DNA from: Phycisphaerales bacterium
Lineage (GTDB): Bacteria > Planctomycetota > Phycisphaerae > UBA1845
DNA: 64,000 nucleotides
Assembly (NCBI GenBank): GCA_013140575.1
Contig: JABFSN010000011.1
Span: forward strand, 1 to 64,000
Direction of reading: 5' to 3'
Shown here: piece after piece, positions 63,462 through 64,000 of the stretch
Layout of the letters: each line of letters starts with the position of its first letter
How positions within the stretch are numbered: the stretch's first letter is position 1
Notes under the pieces: model-generated
What the model was told of the DNA's origin: nothing
The model's database searches: none
Seen by the model: only the letters and a program-made list of their open reading frames with translations
Translations under genes and position numbers: made by a program

Positions 63462-63890
63462 CTACTTCCTGCGCTTGACCAGATAGACCTCGGTCCCGTC
63501 GTGCCGGTATTCAACCTCGTCCATATACGCCTTCATCAACATGATGCCCCGGCCCGAGGGCAGCATGAGGCGGTCGGGTTCGGTCGGGTCGGGCACGGCC
63601 TCGGGCGTGAACCCGGTTCCCTGGTCGCGGATGCAAATCACCACGCGGTGGTCGTCGACGGCGTAGCGGACAATGACGCATTTCGATGGGTCGTTGCGGT
63701 TGCCGTGTTTGACGGCGTTGGTCATGGCCTCCTCGAGGGCGAGCTTGATGGCGAAGGTGGCATCTTCGTCGTAGCCGTACTGTTCGACCTCCTTGAGGAT
63801 GTCTTTTTCGGGCAGCTTGGCGTCGCGGTAGGTGCTGGAGACCCGGACCTCGCGAAAACCGGGTTCGTTGTGGGGGAGGGGTTGGTCCAT
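63462..63890 (-). CDS. RsbW-like serine/threonine kinase anti-sigma factor
   Basis: 142 residues from the ATG at 63890; an ATG at 63920 would add 10. The GHKL/HATPase_c domain shows KLALEEAMTNAVKHGNR (N box), ICIRDQGTGFTPEAVP (G1) and LPSGRGIMLMKAYMDEVEY (G2). It phosphorylates the STAS antagonist and sequesters a sigma factor or other output. The output is not in the window. It forms a two-gene partner-switch unit with the STAS gene. Confidence 0.9.
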   Translation of the reverse strand: MDQPLPHNEPGFREVRVSSTYRDAKLPEKDILKEVEQYGYDEDATFAIKLALEEAMTNAVKHGNRNDPSKCVIVRYAVDDHRVVICIRDQGTGFTPEAVPDPTEPDRLMLPSGRGIMLMKAYMDEVEYRHDGTEVYLVKRRK

Positions 63891-64000
63891 GAGCAAGTCA
63901 GACCGGTTCGCCGCACGCATCGAACGGCCCGGAGTCAGACGCCGCGGCGCATCGGCGGCGACGGTTTCGAAGTCATAACCCGATCATGGCGTCGTCAACG

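Overview
This is a high-GC, gene-dense bacterial chromosome segment that includes the replication-origin region (dnaA, dnaN, a dciA-like gene, gyrB). I infer a Planctomycetota-type bacterium, perhaps a Phycisphaerae-like lineage. The reasons are: both subunits of topoisomerase VI beside a normal gyrB; several tiny lipoproteins; a C2H2 zinc-finger protein; pilin-like, band-7 and RDD proteins; and many text-like palindromic interspersed repeats. The phylum call is inference from gene style, not from a marker search.

Layout. 1-3.6 kb is a degraded accessory patch: the N-terminus of an IS630-like transposase, two gene remnants, and an HTH-ImmA metalloprotease with a CxxC partner lying between two direct repeats. 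3.6-15.2 kb holds an S9 peptidase, topoisomerase VI A and B on the minus strand, then dnaA, a putative origin, dnaN, dciA and gyrB on the plus strand. 15.2-16.6 kb is a repeat-rich stretch with a small zinc-finger/AT-hook gene between two copies of one MITE-like element. 16.9-22.1 kb is a glycan or glycoconjugate operon (GT2, GT4, amidotransferase, methyltransferase). It is followed by glpD, an RDD membrane protein, a GH130 phosphorylase and a VWA lipoprotein. 29.4-35.1 kb has a tRNA with CAT anticodon, a peptidoglycan amidase, two mini-lipoproteins, a HAD hydrolase diverging from a histone-deacetylase-like enzyme, an aldehyde dehydrogenase and an orphan antitoxin. 35.3-40 kb carries a second S9 peptidase, cysK and a short uvrC. 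40.1-49.7 kb is a complete phosphate-starvation locus: phoB-phoR on the minus strand, divergent from a phosphate-type porin, a mini-lipoprotein, pstS, pstC, pstA, pstB and phoU. 49.9-57.7 kb has trmB, TPR and PilZ proteins, a transketolase-transaldolase fusion and an SPFH protein. 57.9-62.2 kb is a small accessory island of RHH, LiaF-like, DUF433/DUF5615 and DUF6932-type cassettes. The window ends with a pilin-like protein and a STAS/RsbW-type partner-switch pair.

The most unusual feature is the repeat load. At least three families with terminal inverted repeats, and several shorter palindromes, sit between genes. In at least two or three places they have become coding sequence: the linker of the transketolase-transaldolase fusion, the last residues and stop codon of the STAS protein, and probably the N-terminus of the RDD protein. 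I see no rRNA and no CRISPR array. The plus/minus antisense reading frames over many genes are GC-driven shadows and were left out.
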